From: Rhodospirillales bacterium
GTDB taxonomy: Bacteria > Pseudomonadota > Gammaproteobacteria > Burkholderiales > Burkholderiaceae_D
Length of the DNA: 42,300 nucleotides
NCBI GenBank assembly: GCA_903970305.1
Contig: CAJCID010000281.1
Span: 1-42,300, forward strand
Reading direction: 5' to 3'
A program made the translations under genes and the position numbers. Positions 9,268 through 16,889 of the stretch are shown piece by piece (positions within the stretch are counted from its first letter, which is position 1; every line of letters starts with the position of its first letter). The notes under the pieces are model-generated. The model was not told where the DNA came from. It ran no database searches and saw only the letters and a program-made list of their open reading frames with translations.

Positions 9268-10476
9268 ATGCGTCAACGAAAACACGTCTTCATTCTGAGC
9301 GCTTTCTTGTTGGCAGGCTGCGTCGCAAACGAGCCCTACCGAACCTCCCTTGCACCCGTATGTGCAACACCTCTCGGGCCAGCGCAGTCCTGCAGTAGTT
9401 CGTTCCATGAGACGTCGGATTCATTCGATCTCCTCTTTGCGGAGTTTGATGACCAGGGGCTGCCCTACCCCCGCCCTGGCGCCAAAGACCAGCAGGCCAA
9501 GGTCATCAAGGCGCTGGACGACATCGCGGCCACCAATGACCACCGAGTCGCCGTTTACGTTTTCGTCACCGGATGGAAGAACAATGCCAATGAAGACGAC
9601 GGCAACATCACCGGCTTCAAGAAGGCACTCGCGGTCGCGGCTCGCGACGAGGTGGCGAAGAACCCAGCAGAGGGGAGCAAGAGGCCGCGGCGTGTCGTCG
9701 GCATCTTCGTGTCCTGGCGCGGGTTGGCGACAACCCTCGAGCCGTTCAAGGAGCTCTCCTTCTGGACCAGAAAGGCAGCAGCGGACAGGGTTGCACATGG
9801 GTCGGCAAGGGGTTTTTTCTCGATGCTCAAGCTGTTCCAATGCGAGCAGAACGGTAACCTGAGCTGTAGCCTGGAAGGCACGAAGACGGCCAGCAAGAAC
9901 GTTCGACTGGTGCTCATCGGCCATAGCTTTGGTGCGCTCATCCTTTACAACGCCGTCGAACAAGCGCTGGTAGAAAGTTTGGTGCCCAACTCAGATAATC
10001 CCGCTCCGCCACCGGTGCCCCGCTTCGGTGACATGGTGATCCTGCTGAATCCTGCGTTCGAAGCCAGCCTGTACGCGCCCCTGAAGGAAATTGCGGACGG
10101 TCGGAATTACCCTCCGCATGAACCGCCTATTTTTGTCTCGGTCACTTCACAGACCGATTGGGCAACAGGCCTCGCGTTCCCGATAGGTCGAACAGCCAAC
10201 GCATTTCTTGAAAACACTGCCGACCCCGCAGAAGGTGCAGCGATCACGCATACGATGGGCCACATCGACTCCTACATCACGCACCACTTAACCGTCGACG
10301 ACTCGATCCAATGCGAGGGCTGGAAAGATGTCGGCGAAATTCAAGACCCGGCTGAGTTGCGTGCTCAAGTCGACAAAAATCTCGCCGCTGAGAATAACCA
10401 ACGACACGTTTTTACGCTCAGCATCCAACGCTATCTGAGAATTGGGAGCGGCAGTTTTGCGGCGGCGCCCGGTTGA
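9268..10476 (+). CDS. Lipoprotein alpha/beta hydrolase, C-terminus frameshifted
   Basis: 402 aa as read. The N-terminus is a lipoprotein signal peptide with lipobox L-L-A-G-C (Cys18), so the protein should be anchored in a membrane facing the periplasm. A serine-hydrolase elbow 'LIGHSFG' places the nucleophile at Ser220, with 'VAVYVFVTGW' as the likely oxyanion strand. The family is probably esterase or lipase; the substrate is unknown. The frame ends in 'SFAAAPG', but the +2 frame directly downstream reads on in family-like sequence to 10622, so the natural protein is likely about 450 aa and this copy has a frameshift. Base composition is more AT-rich than the neighbours. It precedes a patatin gene in the same orientation. 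Confidence 0.75.
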   Translation: MRQRKHVFILSAFLLAGCVANEPYRTSLAPVCATPLGPAQSCSSSFHETSDSFDLLFAEFDDQGLPYPRPGAKDQQAKVIKALDDIAATNDHRVAVYVFVTGWKNNANEDDGNITGFKKALAVAARDEVAKNPAEGSKRPRRVVGIFVSWRGLATTLEPFKELSFWTRKAAADRVAHGSARGFFSMLKLFQCEQNGNLSCSLEGTKTASKNVRLVLIGHSFGALILYNAVEQALVESLVPNSDNPAPPPVPRFGDMVILLNPAFEASLYAPLKEIADGRNYPPHEPPIFVSVTSQTDWATGLAFPIGRTANAFLENTADPAEGAAITHTMGHIDSYITHHLTVDDSIQCEGWKDVGEIQDPAELRAQVDKNLAAENNQRHVFTLSIQRYLRIGSGSFAAAPG

Positions 10477-10622
10477 CGCACACCCAGGGCATACCCAATT
10501 CTGTGGTCTGGAACATCGAAGCGGACAAATCCATTATGAATGGCCACAGTGATTTGACCGAGCCTGCGTTCATCTCATTCATGCGTCAGCTGTCTTCGGA
10601 CCCGCTGTACGAGGAACAGTAA
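10450..10622 (+). pseudogene. Out-of-frame C-terminal segment of the lipoprotein hydrolase
   Basis: In the frame two bases ahead of the gene above, the DNA reads 'NSVVWNIEADKSIMNGHSD' followed by 'LTEPAFISFMRQL' and stops at 10620-10622. The 'D-x-(S/x)-I-x-x-G-H-x-D' pattern, with the final catalytic His, followed by a 'F-I-x-F-(M/L)-R-Q-L' helix, is what such hydrolases carry at the C-terminus. The upstream frame lacks this. One base missing (or two extra) between roughly 10440 and 10490 explains it. This may be a true mutation or a sequencing error in the GC-rich run near 10460. Confidence 0.65.
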
Positions 10623-10690
10623 GTCTTCAGCGATGAGAGAAGAGTCAGAGAAAGGAACCCGTACCCCCCTGCGACAAAGGAGAACCTCGA

Positions 10691-12856
10691 ATGATCGGAT
10701 TCGTAGGCCGCGGGCAATACCTCAATCGCGTACTGAGACTCTGCGCGTTTTCACTCTTTACGGTCTTGGTCGGCAACGCGGTCCTGCTCCTCGTGCCCCA
10801 GGCGCGCGAGGCCATCGCTGCGTTCGATGATATATCGCATCATGATTCGCAAACCGTTGCATTCACGTTCGCCTTTTGTTACTGGGTTGTCGCATCCTGG
10901 TATTGCGCCCGACTATTGCTTGGACGCCGATTTAAGTTCGACGTGGTGGGCTTATGCAACAAACCTGACTTCGCTCGAGCAACTGTTCGCTGGGTGCCTC
11001 GCATCCTGGGACTGATCGCGATTGTCCCGATCACCGTCAGCTTCGCCCGCCATGACGATCATCCGAGCCACTGGCTTGGCATACTCGTTTGCAGCATCGT
11101 GCTCATCGCATTTGTATTATCGCGCCAGGCACTCTTTGGAACATTACGCCAGGAAAGCAGTACGGGCGCGCCTTCCTGGACCAGGCAGGGGCAGGAACAA
11201 TTTGAACACTTTGATCGCTTGAATGAATGGGCCACGGCTACCGTTGCAGTCCTCCTTGCGATTCCGGTCGTGGTTACGATCTCGCTTTTTTTCAATGGCG
11301 TTGAGGACGCCCGATTCATGGGATCCCCTGCTCTTGTTCTGACATTCCTGGGCGGCATGGTCACCTACGGCAGCATGGGTTTGATCTATTTTCCGCTGAC
11401 TCGCGGTCTGCCAAGGCTCATCGTCCCTTTCTGTGCACTCGTGGCCGTATTCTCGGTGTTCAACGAAAACCATTGGGTAGGACAGCGTCAGCATGACGAG
11501 AAGATGGCCGACATGCGAGACCTTCGGACGGCGTACCTCCAGTGGGAAGATCAACGCGGAAACAATGGCCGGCCAATCATCATCGTTGCCACGGCCGGTG
11601 GAGCAAGTCGAGCCGCACTGTGGACTGGCCTGGTGTTGAGTTCGTTCGTTTCCCCGGACGGAAAAAAAGACTTGGGGGACGACATATTTGCGATCAGCAG
11701 CGTATCCGGCGGAAGCGTAGGCGCCGCCGCATACGTCGCAGCCCTCTCGGCAAAGCAGTCGGGATGCATACCGCCCGACACCTCAACTTATCTCTTGATG
11801 TCGGAGTACCTTGGGAGAGACTGGCTGTCCCCGGTCATCGGCCCGATGTTGTTCAAGGACACGCTGCAGAAACTCTGGTTCCAGCCGATACCGAAATTAG
11901 ACAGGTCTCTCGGACTGGAAGTGGCATGGGAGAACGATTGGGCACACGTCTTGAAGGGACATGCCTCGTCGTCCCCCTGCGACAACCCTTTTGTGCATCC
12001 GCTGTCCAAGATGTATTCAGCCAAGGCACACCTGCCGGCGCTTCTTCTGAACAGCACCGCTGTGAACACCGGCAGACGGATTGTCCAGACCGACCTGGCC
12101 TTCGACTATCCCGAGACTTTTGACATCTTCAGGAGGACGAACGCCGTCCAGCTGTCCACGCAGTACCTCACCCTCAGCGGGGCTGTGCACAACACGGCCC
12201 GCTTCCCCTACGTGAGCCCTGCAGGCCTGGTCTTCAACGAGCCGCAGGATGGACAGGAGCGCGGTGCGGACTGGGATTATCTCGTCGATGGCGGGTACTA
12301 CGAAGACTCGGCAACTGAAACCGCGACGATGCTCATCAAGGACCTCCTCTCTCTCAAAGACCCCAAAGACGAAAAAAGGAACTTGATTGATCTCAAGAAA
12401 ATTTTTGTGATCGTCATCGACAACGATTTGGTGACAAAGCCCTCCGAGTCGTACTGCGCGGCGCCCGACGGGAACGGCGAGATTGCCGAGAAGGATTCAA
12501 AGGAAGTCCCAATCGATCATGCCTCGTTGTTTCGAACTCAAGGTCGCCAGTGGATTCCAGAAGTCACGTCTCCACCGGTAGGCCTCTATGAGACCCGGTC
12601 TTCGCGAGGTGAAATGGCGGTTCGACAACTCCTCGATCTCGTTGGCGGGTGTGGCTCTGGCCAGTTCGCGGAAATCCATCTACCGAAAACAAGCGGCCGG
12701 GAGATTGCCATGAGCTGGTTCCTGGACAGCGACTCGCGTGGTGAAATGGCGGCCGACCTCAAAGGGGGGGGAACGAACAGCGCGCCAATGGAGAAGTACC
12801 TTCTAGAGAACATGCAGCGCGTTCGCACGACGTTTCTCGGAATGCCTCAAACCTGA
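10691..12856 (+). CDS. Multi-pass membrane patatin-like phospholipase
   Basis: 721 aa. About six or seven TM helices occupy residues 10-260 (for example 17-36, 56-78, 104-119, 128-148, 181-201, 212-258). A patatin domain follows. The oxyanion glycine segment is 'ATAGGASRAALW' (300-311), the nucleophile elbow is 'SSVSGGSVG' with Ser339 in an S-x-S-x-G form, and the dyad Asp533 lies in 'LVDGGYYEDS'. Patatins hydrolyse acyl chains of phospholipids or other lipids. An AAGGAG ribosome site at 10677-10682 stands 8 nt from the ATG. It follows the lipoprotein hydrolase by 68 bp from that gene's natural end, so the two probably form one unit acting on membrane lipids. The physiological role is unknown. 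Confidence 0.85.
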   Translation: MIGFVGRGQYLNRVLRLCAFSLFTVLVGNAVLLLVPQAREAIAAFDDISHHDSQTVAFTFAFCYWVVASWYCARLLLGRRFKFDVVGLCNKPDFARATVRWVPRILGLIAIVPITVSFARHDDHPSHWLGILVCSIVLIAFVLSRQALFGTLRQESSTGAPSWTRQGQEQFEHFDRLNEWATATVAVLLAIPVVVTISLFFNGVEDARFMGSPALVLTFLGGMVTYGSMGLIYFPLTRGLPRLIVPFCALVAVFSVFNENHWVGQRQHDEKMADMRDLRTAYLQWEDQRGNNGRPIIIVATAGGASRAALWTGLVLSSFVSPDGKKDLGDDIFAISSVSGGSVGAAAYVAALSAKQSGCIPPDTSTYLLMSEYLGRDWLSPVIGPMLFKDTLQKLWFQPIPKLDRSLGLEVAWENDWAHVLKGHASSSPCDNPFVHPLSKMYSAKAHLPALLLNSTAVNTGRRIVQTDLAFDYPETFDIFRRTNAVQLSTQYLTLSGAVHNTARFPYVSPAGLVFNEPQDGQERGADWDYLVDGGYYEDSATETATMLIKDLLSLKDPKDEKRNLIDLKKIFVIVIDNDLVTKPSESYCAAPDGNGEIAEKDSKEVPIDHASLFRTQGRQWIPEVTSPPVGLYETRSSRGEMAVRQLLDLVGGCGSGQFAEIHLPKTSGREIAMSWFLDSDSRGEMAADLKGGGTNSAPMEKYLLENMQRVRTTFLGMPQT

Positions 12857-13207
12857 CTGGTTCCAAAGGGACCACAACGGCGGAGCTGACCGATGCCGCA
12901 GCTCTACCACTGGATTATTCGGAGGCGGGTGAGCCGTTCCTCGAGGCCTCTGGACGAGCGCCCTCTCGACAGCAATTCAGGTTGGGCAAACCTCAAATGT
13001 CGCCCCCATCAAGCAAAAGCATTTGACGTGGACAAGGGAGTCGGATAAGGTTAAGGGAACGATCGTTCACCATCATTCATGCCACTCGATCCCCTCACCC
13101 GACTGCTTGTAGTCCCGAGCCAAGTGCTTTGCCCTGCCGGCTTGCCATGGTCCTCCATTTGACGCTCTACGCCCGAATCAAGGCGCAGACCCAGTTGCTT
13201 ACCGCGC
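12857..13207. other. Intergenic region with imuA control elements
   Basis: About 350 bp. The first 70 bp hold a degenerate tRNA-like sequence on the minus strand (the D-arm-like CAGTGGTAGAGC) and a GAGCTG/CAGCTC inverted repeat at about 12882-12905. From 13020 on there is a possible promoter and a perfect palindrome placed for control of the mutagenesis operon. No coding frame with support was seen. Confidence 0.5.
13023..13068 (+). promoter_or_regulatory. Candidate imuA promoter with SOS-box-like palindrome GAACGATCGTTC
   Basis: TTGACG (13023-13028) and TAAGGT (13046-13051) are 17 bp apart and could be -35/-10 hexamers. Just downstream, at the expected transcription start, is the perfect palindrome GAACGATCGTTC (13057-13068). 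GAAC-N4-GTTC is the core of the Gram-positive-type LexA operator; several proteobacterial LexA variants use GTTC-based sites. The usual gammaproteobacterial CTGT-N8-ACAG was not seen here. Assignment to LexA is inference from the mutagenesis operon that follows. Confidence 0.5.
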
Positions 13208-14068
13208 ATGCCCCCCGTCCCCCTCGAATCCGAACCGACCCGACCCGAAGCGCGCTCTGGCGCCGCTCTCGATGGGTATCTGGACGGGGTATTGAGCGGA
13301 CCTCTGAAGGAGCGGCTCTGGCGCGGTGATGCGTTAAAGGCTCCGTCGGCCAGCTTATCCAGCGGGTTTGCCGCCCTGGATGCCCAGTTGCCCGGAGGCG
13401 GCTGGCCGATACACTGCTTAACCGAATTACTGGTGCCCGTGCCAGGTATCGGGGAAATGCGCCTCGTTGCGCCCTGCCTTGCCCAACTCGCCCGCGCCAA
13501 GCGCCAGATCATCGTGATGGCCTCGGCCGAGGCACGCTGCGGACTGCTCTATCCGGATGGCTGGGCCCAGCTGGGGATCGATCCGGCTTTGATTCTGCTG
13601 ATCCAGACCGAGCGCTTGGCCGACCGGCTCTGGGCTCTCGAGCAAAGCCTCAAGAGCGCTGCCTTCGGTGCGCTCTTGGCCTGGCTGCCCGAAACCCGTC
13701 CGGATGCGCTGCGGCGGCTGCAACTGGCTGCGGCCAAGGCCAGTGGGCTTAGCTTTCTTGTGCGTTCGGCCAGCGCCCAGATGCATTCCTCGCCGGCGCC
13801 ATTGCGGCTCCTCCTGGGTCGCGCGCAGCACAGCCTCATCGAGGATCGCCTGCTCTCGGTGCGGATCATCAAGCGCCGCGGCCCGGTGCTCGACGAGGCC
13901 CTTCTCTTAAAACTGTCCGATCCGCGCCCCTTGCGCAGCCGCAGCCTGGCTCACCGGCTGCCGGCCCGCACGCCTTCTGTGATGTCCTCTTCGGTACTAG
14001 AACATGCTCTGGGTCGCCCTCCATTGTCCGACACTGCCCCTCGATCGCATCCGACGCCGGCTGCCTGA
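13208..14068 (+). CDS. imuA: ImuA, translesion synthesis accessory protein
   Basis: 286 aa, RecA/SulA-related ImuA family. After a variable N-terminus comes 'SSGFAALDAQLPGGGWP', the family's hallmark (L-D-x-x-L-P-G-G-G-W), then 'ELLVPVPGIGEMRLVAP', a degenerate P-loop region, and 'LLWAL..SLKSAAFGALLAWL'-like helices. ImuA works with ImuB and DnaE2 in damage-induced mutagenesis. It begins the operon, and imuB starts 65 bp before its stop, so translation is coupled. The ATG at 13208 lacks a strong ribosome site, so the exact start is less sure than the product. Confidence 0.9.
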   Translation: MPPVPLESEPTRPEARSGAALDGYLDGVLSGPLKERLWRGDALKAPSASLSSGFAALDAQLPGGGWPIHCLTELLVPVPGIGEMRLVAPCLAQLARAKRQIIVMASAEARCGLLYPDGWAQLGIDPALILLIQTERLADRLWALEQSLKSAAFGALLAWLPETRPDALRRLQLAAAKASGLSFLVRSASAQMHSSPAPLRLLLGRAQHSLIEDRLLSVRIIKRRGPVLDEALLLKLSDPRPLRSRSLAHRLPARTPSVMSSSVLEHALGRPPLSDTAPRSHPTPAA

Positions 14069-15482
14069 TGCCTTGGAGCCTGCCCTTGCGATCGCCGAAG
14101 CGAGCGGCAACCGACGCTGGATCAGCCTGGCCAATCCCGTCGCACGCGCCAAGGGGCTGGCCCCCCGTCAGCCGGTGGCGACCGCCCTTGCGCTGTGCCC
14201 GGAACTGATCCTTTTCGAACGCGATGCCGCCGACGAACAAAAGGCCCTCGAGGAAGCGGCACTGGCCGCATTGCGTTTTACGCCGAGCGTGACCTTCACG
14301 CCCGGCGGGGTCTTGATGGAAGTCGCCGCGAGCCTGCGCCTGTTCGGTGGTCAAGAGGCCCTTCTGGAGAAGATCCGGCAAGCCTTCAAGGCGCTGGGCC
14401 TTGAGACTGCGCTGGGCATTGCGCCAACGGCCAAGGGCGCCTGCCTGTTGGCCTTGGCCGCCCAGCCCGGTACAGCACGCTCGGCACGGCCTGCCGAACT
14501 CAAAGCAGAGCTCGATGCCCTGCCGGTGCGGCTTCTCACCTGTGCCCAGGATCATCTGCCGGTCTTGACCGGGATCGGCTGCACGCGCCTGGGCGATCTA
14601 GAAGGCCTGCCGCGCGCAGGTCTGGCCCGGCGTTTCGGGCCTGCCCTACTCGCAGAACTCGATCAGGCCTATGGCAAGCGGCCCGAGCCCCAGGTCTGGT
14701 TTTGCGCACCGGAGCGGTTTGCGGCGCGCCTGGAACTCATCGCGCGCGTGGAAAGCACCGAGGCCCTCTTGTTTGCCGTACGCCGCTTGACGACCCAGCT
14801 GGCCGGCTGGCTCGTGGCGCGCCATGTGGCGCTAAGCCAACTCACCCTCACCTTGCACCATGCCGCGTGGGGACGCCTCGCTCAGGCACAAACCCCAGTC
14901 ATCGTGCGCCTGTCCCAGCCCTGCCGCGATCCCCAGCATCTCGAGGGGCTCTTGCGCGAGCGCTGCAATGCGCTCGTGCTCACCGCCCCCGTCGAAGAAC
15001 TCAGTCTTGCCGCTGATGAACTCACGCTCGCGGCAGTGCCGAATCAGGAGCTGTTTCCGACACCGCAAAGCGAGGCCTTGACGCTGGAGCGCTTGGTCGA
15101 GAAGCTGCGCGCGCGCCTGGGTCCGGATGCGGTGCAGCAGGTCGAGTCGAGAGCCGATCACCGGCCTGAAAGGGCCTGGCGGCATGGCTTCTCAAGGAGT
15201 ACTCCGCTCGCTCCTGTACCGACCACTCTGGCGCCGCGCCCGACCTGGCTTCTGAAAATCCCCAAACCCCTGCCGGTGCGCGAGCATCGCCCCTGCCATG
15301 ACGGCCCGCTCGCCCTGCTGGCGGGGCCCGAGCGCATCGAAGCCGGCTGGTGGGATGATGCGCCCATCACGCGCGACTACTATATCGCTGAGAACCCGCC
15401 CGGCCAGCTCTTGTGGATCTATCGCGAACGCAAGGCCGCAAGCGAGACTTGCGCCTGGTTTCTGCACGGTCTGTTCTCCTGA
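14004..15482 (+). CDS. imuB: ImuB, Y-family polymerase-like hub protein
   Basis: 492 aa with the Y-family fold. The catalytic acidic residues are absent, as is usual for ImuB: the N-terminal motif is 'VALHCPTLPLDR' instead of a D-x-D-x-F-F form, and the palm motif reads 'FTPGGVLMEVAASLRLFGG' without the D-E pair. Helix-hairpin and little-finger regions follow. 'NQELFP' with Gln348 is a plausible beta-clamp-binding peptide (Q-x-L-F type). In studied systems ImuB links the clamp, ImuA and DnaE2. It overlaps imuA by 65 bp and ends 6 bp before the nuclease-fusion gene. Confidence 0.92.
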   Translation: MLWVALHCPTLPLDRIRRRLPDALEPALAIAEASGNRRWISLANPVARAKGLAPRQPVATALALCPELILFERDAADEQKALEEAALAALRFTPSVTFTPGGVLMEVAASLRLFGGQEALLEKIRQAFKALGLETALGIAPTAKGACLLALAAQPGTARSARPAELKAELDALPVRLLTCAQDHLPVLTGIGCTRLGDLEGLPRAGLARRFGPALLAELDQAYGKRPEPQVWFCAPERFAARLELIARVESTEALLFAVRRLTTQLAGWLVARHVALSQLTLTLHHAAWGRLAQAQTPVIVRLSQPCRDPQHLEGLLRERCNALVLTAPVEELSLAADELTLAAVPNQELFPTPQSEALTLERLVEKLRARLGPDAVQQVESRADHRPERAWRHGFSRSTPLAPVPTTLAPRPTWLLKIPKPLPVREHRPCHDGPLALLAGPERIEAGWWDDAPITRDYYIAENPPGQLLWIYRERKAASETCAWFLHGLFS

Positions 15483-15488
15483 CCTGCC

Positions 15489-16874
15489 ATGAAATCCTTC
15501 GACCGCCTGGCCTTCGTGGATCTGGAGACGACGGGTGCTACCGCGAGCCAGGATCGCATCACCGAGATCGGCATCGTCGACGTGGGTCCGGCTGGCGTGA
15601 CCGAGTGGTCCAGCCTCGTCAATCCGGGCATGCCGATCCCGGAGCTGATCACGGGGCTGACCGGGATCACCAACGCCATGGTCGAGGACGCGCCACGCTT
15701 TGCCGAACTGGCAGAAGAGATCCAGGAGCGCCTCGCAGGACGGCTCTTCATTGCGCACAACGCCCGCTTCGACCATGGTTTTCTGAAAAACGAATTCCGC
15801 CGCCTTGGTGTCGACTTCCGGCCGACGGTGCTGTGCACGGTTAAACTGTCGCGGCGGCTCTTCCCGGGCTTTGGCCGTCACAACCTCGATGCACTGATCG
15901 AGCGGCACCGCCTTAAGGTGACCGAGCGGCATCGGGCTTTGGGCGATGCGCGCCTCATCTGGCAGTTCTGGCAGGTCTTAAAGGACTCGGTCGAGTCTGC
16001 CGAGATCGAGCGTGTCGTGGCGGAGCTCACGGCCACGCCCAGCCTGCCCCCGCATCTGGAGGCCCATCTGGTCGATGATCTGCCGAATCGGCACGGGGTG
16101 TACTTTTTCTATGGCGAGAACGGCCTGCCCCTCTATGTGGGCAAGGCCAACAACCTGCGCCGCCGCGTGCTCGCGCATTTCAGCGGCGACCATCGGGCCG
16201 ACCCCGAGATGGAGTTGGCCCAGCAGGTGCGGCGCATCGACTGGATCGAGACCGCAGGAGAAATCGGCGCGCTCCTGAAGGAGGCGCTCCTCGTCAAACG
16301 CCTTGCGCCGCTGTACAACCAGCAGCTGCGCAAGAGCCAGATGCTGTGCGCCTGGCGGCTCTTGGAACACCGCTCGCTGCCGGGTCTTGGCTTGGCCGAA
16401 GGCGACGATCTTTTTTTCGATCAGGACGAGAACCTCTACGGCCTGTATGCCAATGCCAAGACGGCCCAGGCCGCCCTGCGCCACCTGGCCGACGAGAACG
16501 GTCTGTGTCCGGTGGTGCTGGGTCTGGAGAAGGGACGGGCCGGCAAGCCCTGTTTTGCGCACCAGGTGAAACGCTGCCTGGGAGCCTGCAGCGGCAAGGA
16601 GACTCTGGCGGCGCACCAGGAACGCCTGCGCGCGGCGCTCGCGCCCTTGCGCCTGCAGGCCTGGCCCTATGCCGGGCCGATCGGCATCCGCGAAGGCGCC
16701 GCATTGCATGTTGTCCAAGGCTGGTCTTATCTTGGCACCGCGGGCTCCGACGAGGAGCTCGCCGATGTCCTCGCCCACGGCCGCGCGGTCTTCGATCGGG
16801 ATGTCTACCGGATCGTGCAGCCGCGCCTGGCCAAGCTGGGTGCACGCATCGTCGCTTTGGCCGGTGCCGGCTAG
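15489..16874 (+). CDS. DnaQ-like 3'-5' exonuclease fused to Cho/UvrC-type GIY-YIG nuclease
   Basis: 461 aa with two nuclease modules. Residues ~1-165 form an epsilon-type DEDDh exonuclease: 'FVDLETTG' (Exo I), 'IAHNARFDHGFL' (Exo II) and 'HRALGDARLIWQF' (Exo III). From ~195 comes a GIY-YIG domain: 'RHGVYFFYGENGLPLYVGKA', 'NNLRRRV' and the acidic 'ALLKEALLVKRLAPLYNQ'. The C-terminus carries a UvrC-like Cys pattern 'CFAHQVKRCLGACSG'. Fusions of this type are known as DnaQ/Cho-like proteins. Here it lies inside the imu operon, 6 bp after imuB and 9-15 bp before dnaE2, which suggests a proofreading or incision role coupled to mutagenic synthesis. That role is inference. Confidence 0.92.
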   Translation: MKSFDRLAFVDLETTGATASQDRITEIGIVDVGPAGVTEWSSLVNPGMPIPELITGLTGITNAMVEDAPRFAELAEEIQERLAGRLFIAHNARFDHGFLKNEFRRLGVDFRPTVLCTVKLSRRLFPGFGRHNLDALIERHRLKVTERHRALGDARLIWQFWQVLKDSVESAEIERVVAELTATPSLPPHLEAHLVDDLPNRHGVYFFYGENGLPLYVGKANNLRRRVLAHFSGDHRADPEMELAQQVRRIDWIETAGEIGALLKEALLVKRLAPLYNQQLRKSQMLCAWRLLEHRSLPGLGLAEGDDLFFDQDENLYGLYANAKTAQAALRHLADENGLCPVVLGLEKGRAGKPCFAHQVKRCLGACSGKETLAAHQERLRAALAPLRLQAWPYAGPIGIREGAALHVVQGWSYLGTAGSDEELADVLAHGRAVFDRDVYRIVQPRLAKLGARIVALAGAG

Positions 16875-16889
16875 AGCGGGACAGTGGCG

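Noticed and set aside
12857-12926. tRNA-like sequence on the minus strand after the patatin gene
   Set aside because: It has a D-arm-like CAGTGGTAGAGC, but no acceptor stem closes, the anticodon stem is irregular and no TTCGA T-loop exists. At most a decayed relic.
12950-13207. Classical CTGT-N8-ACAG LexA box before imuA
   Set aside because: I looked for it and did not find it; only the GAAC-N4-GTTC palindrome stands out.
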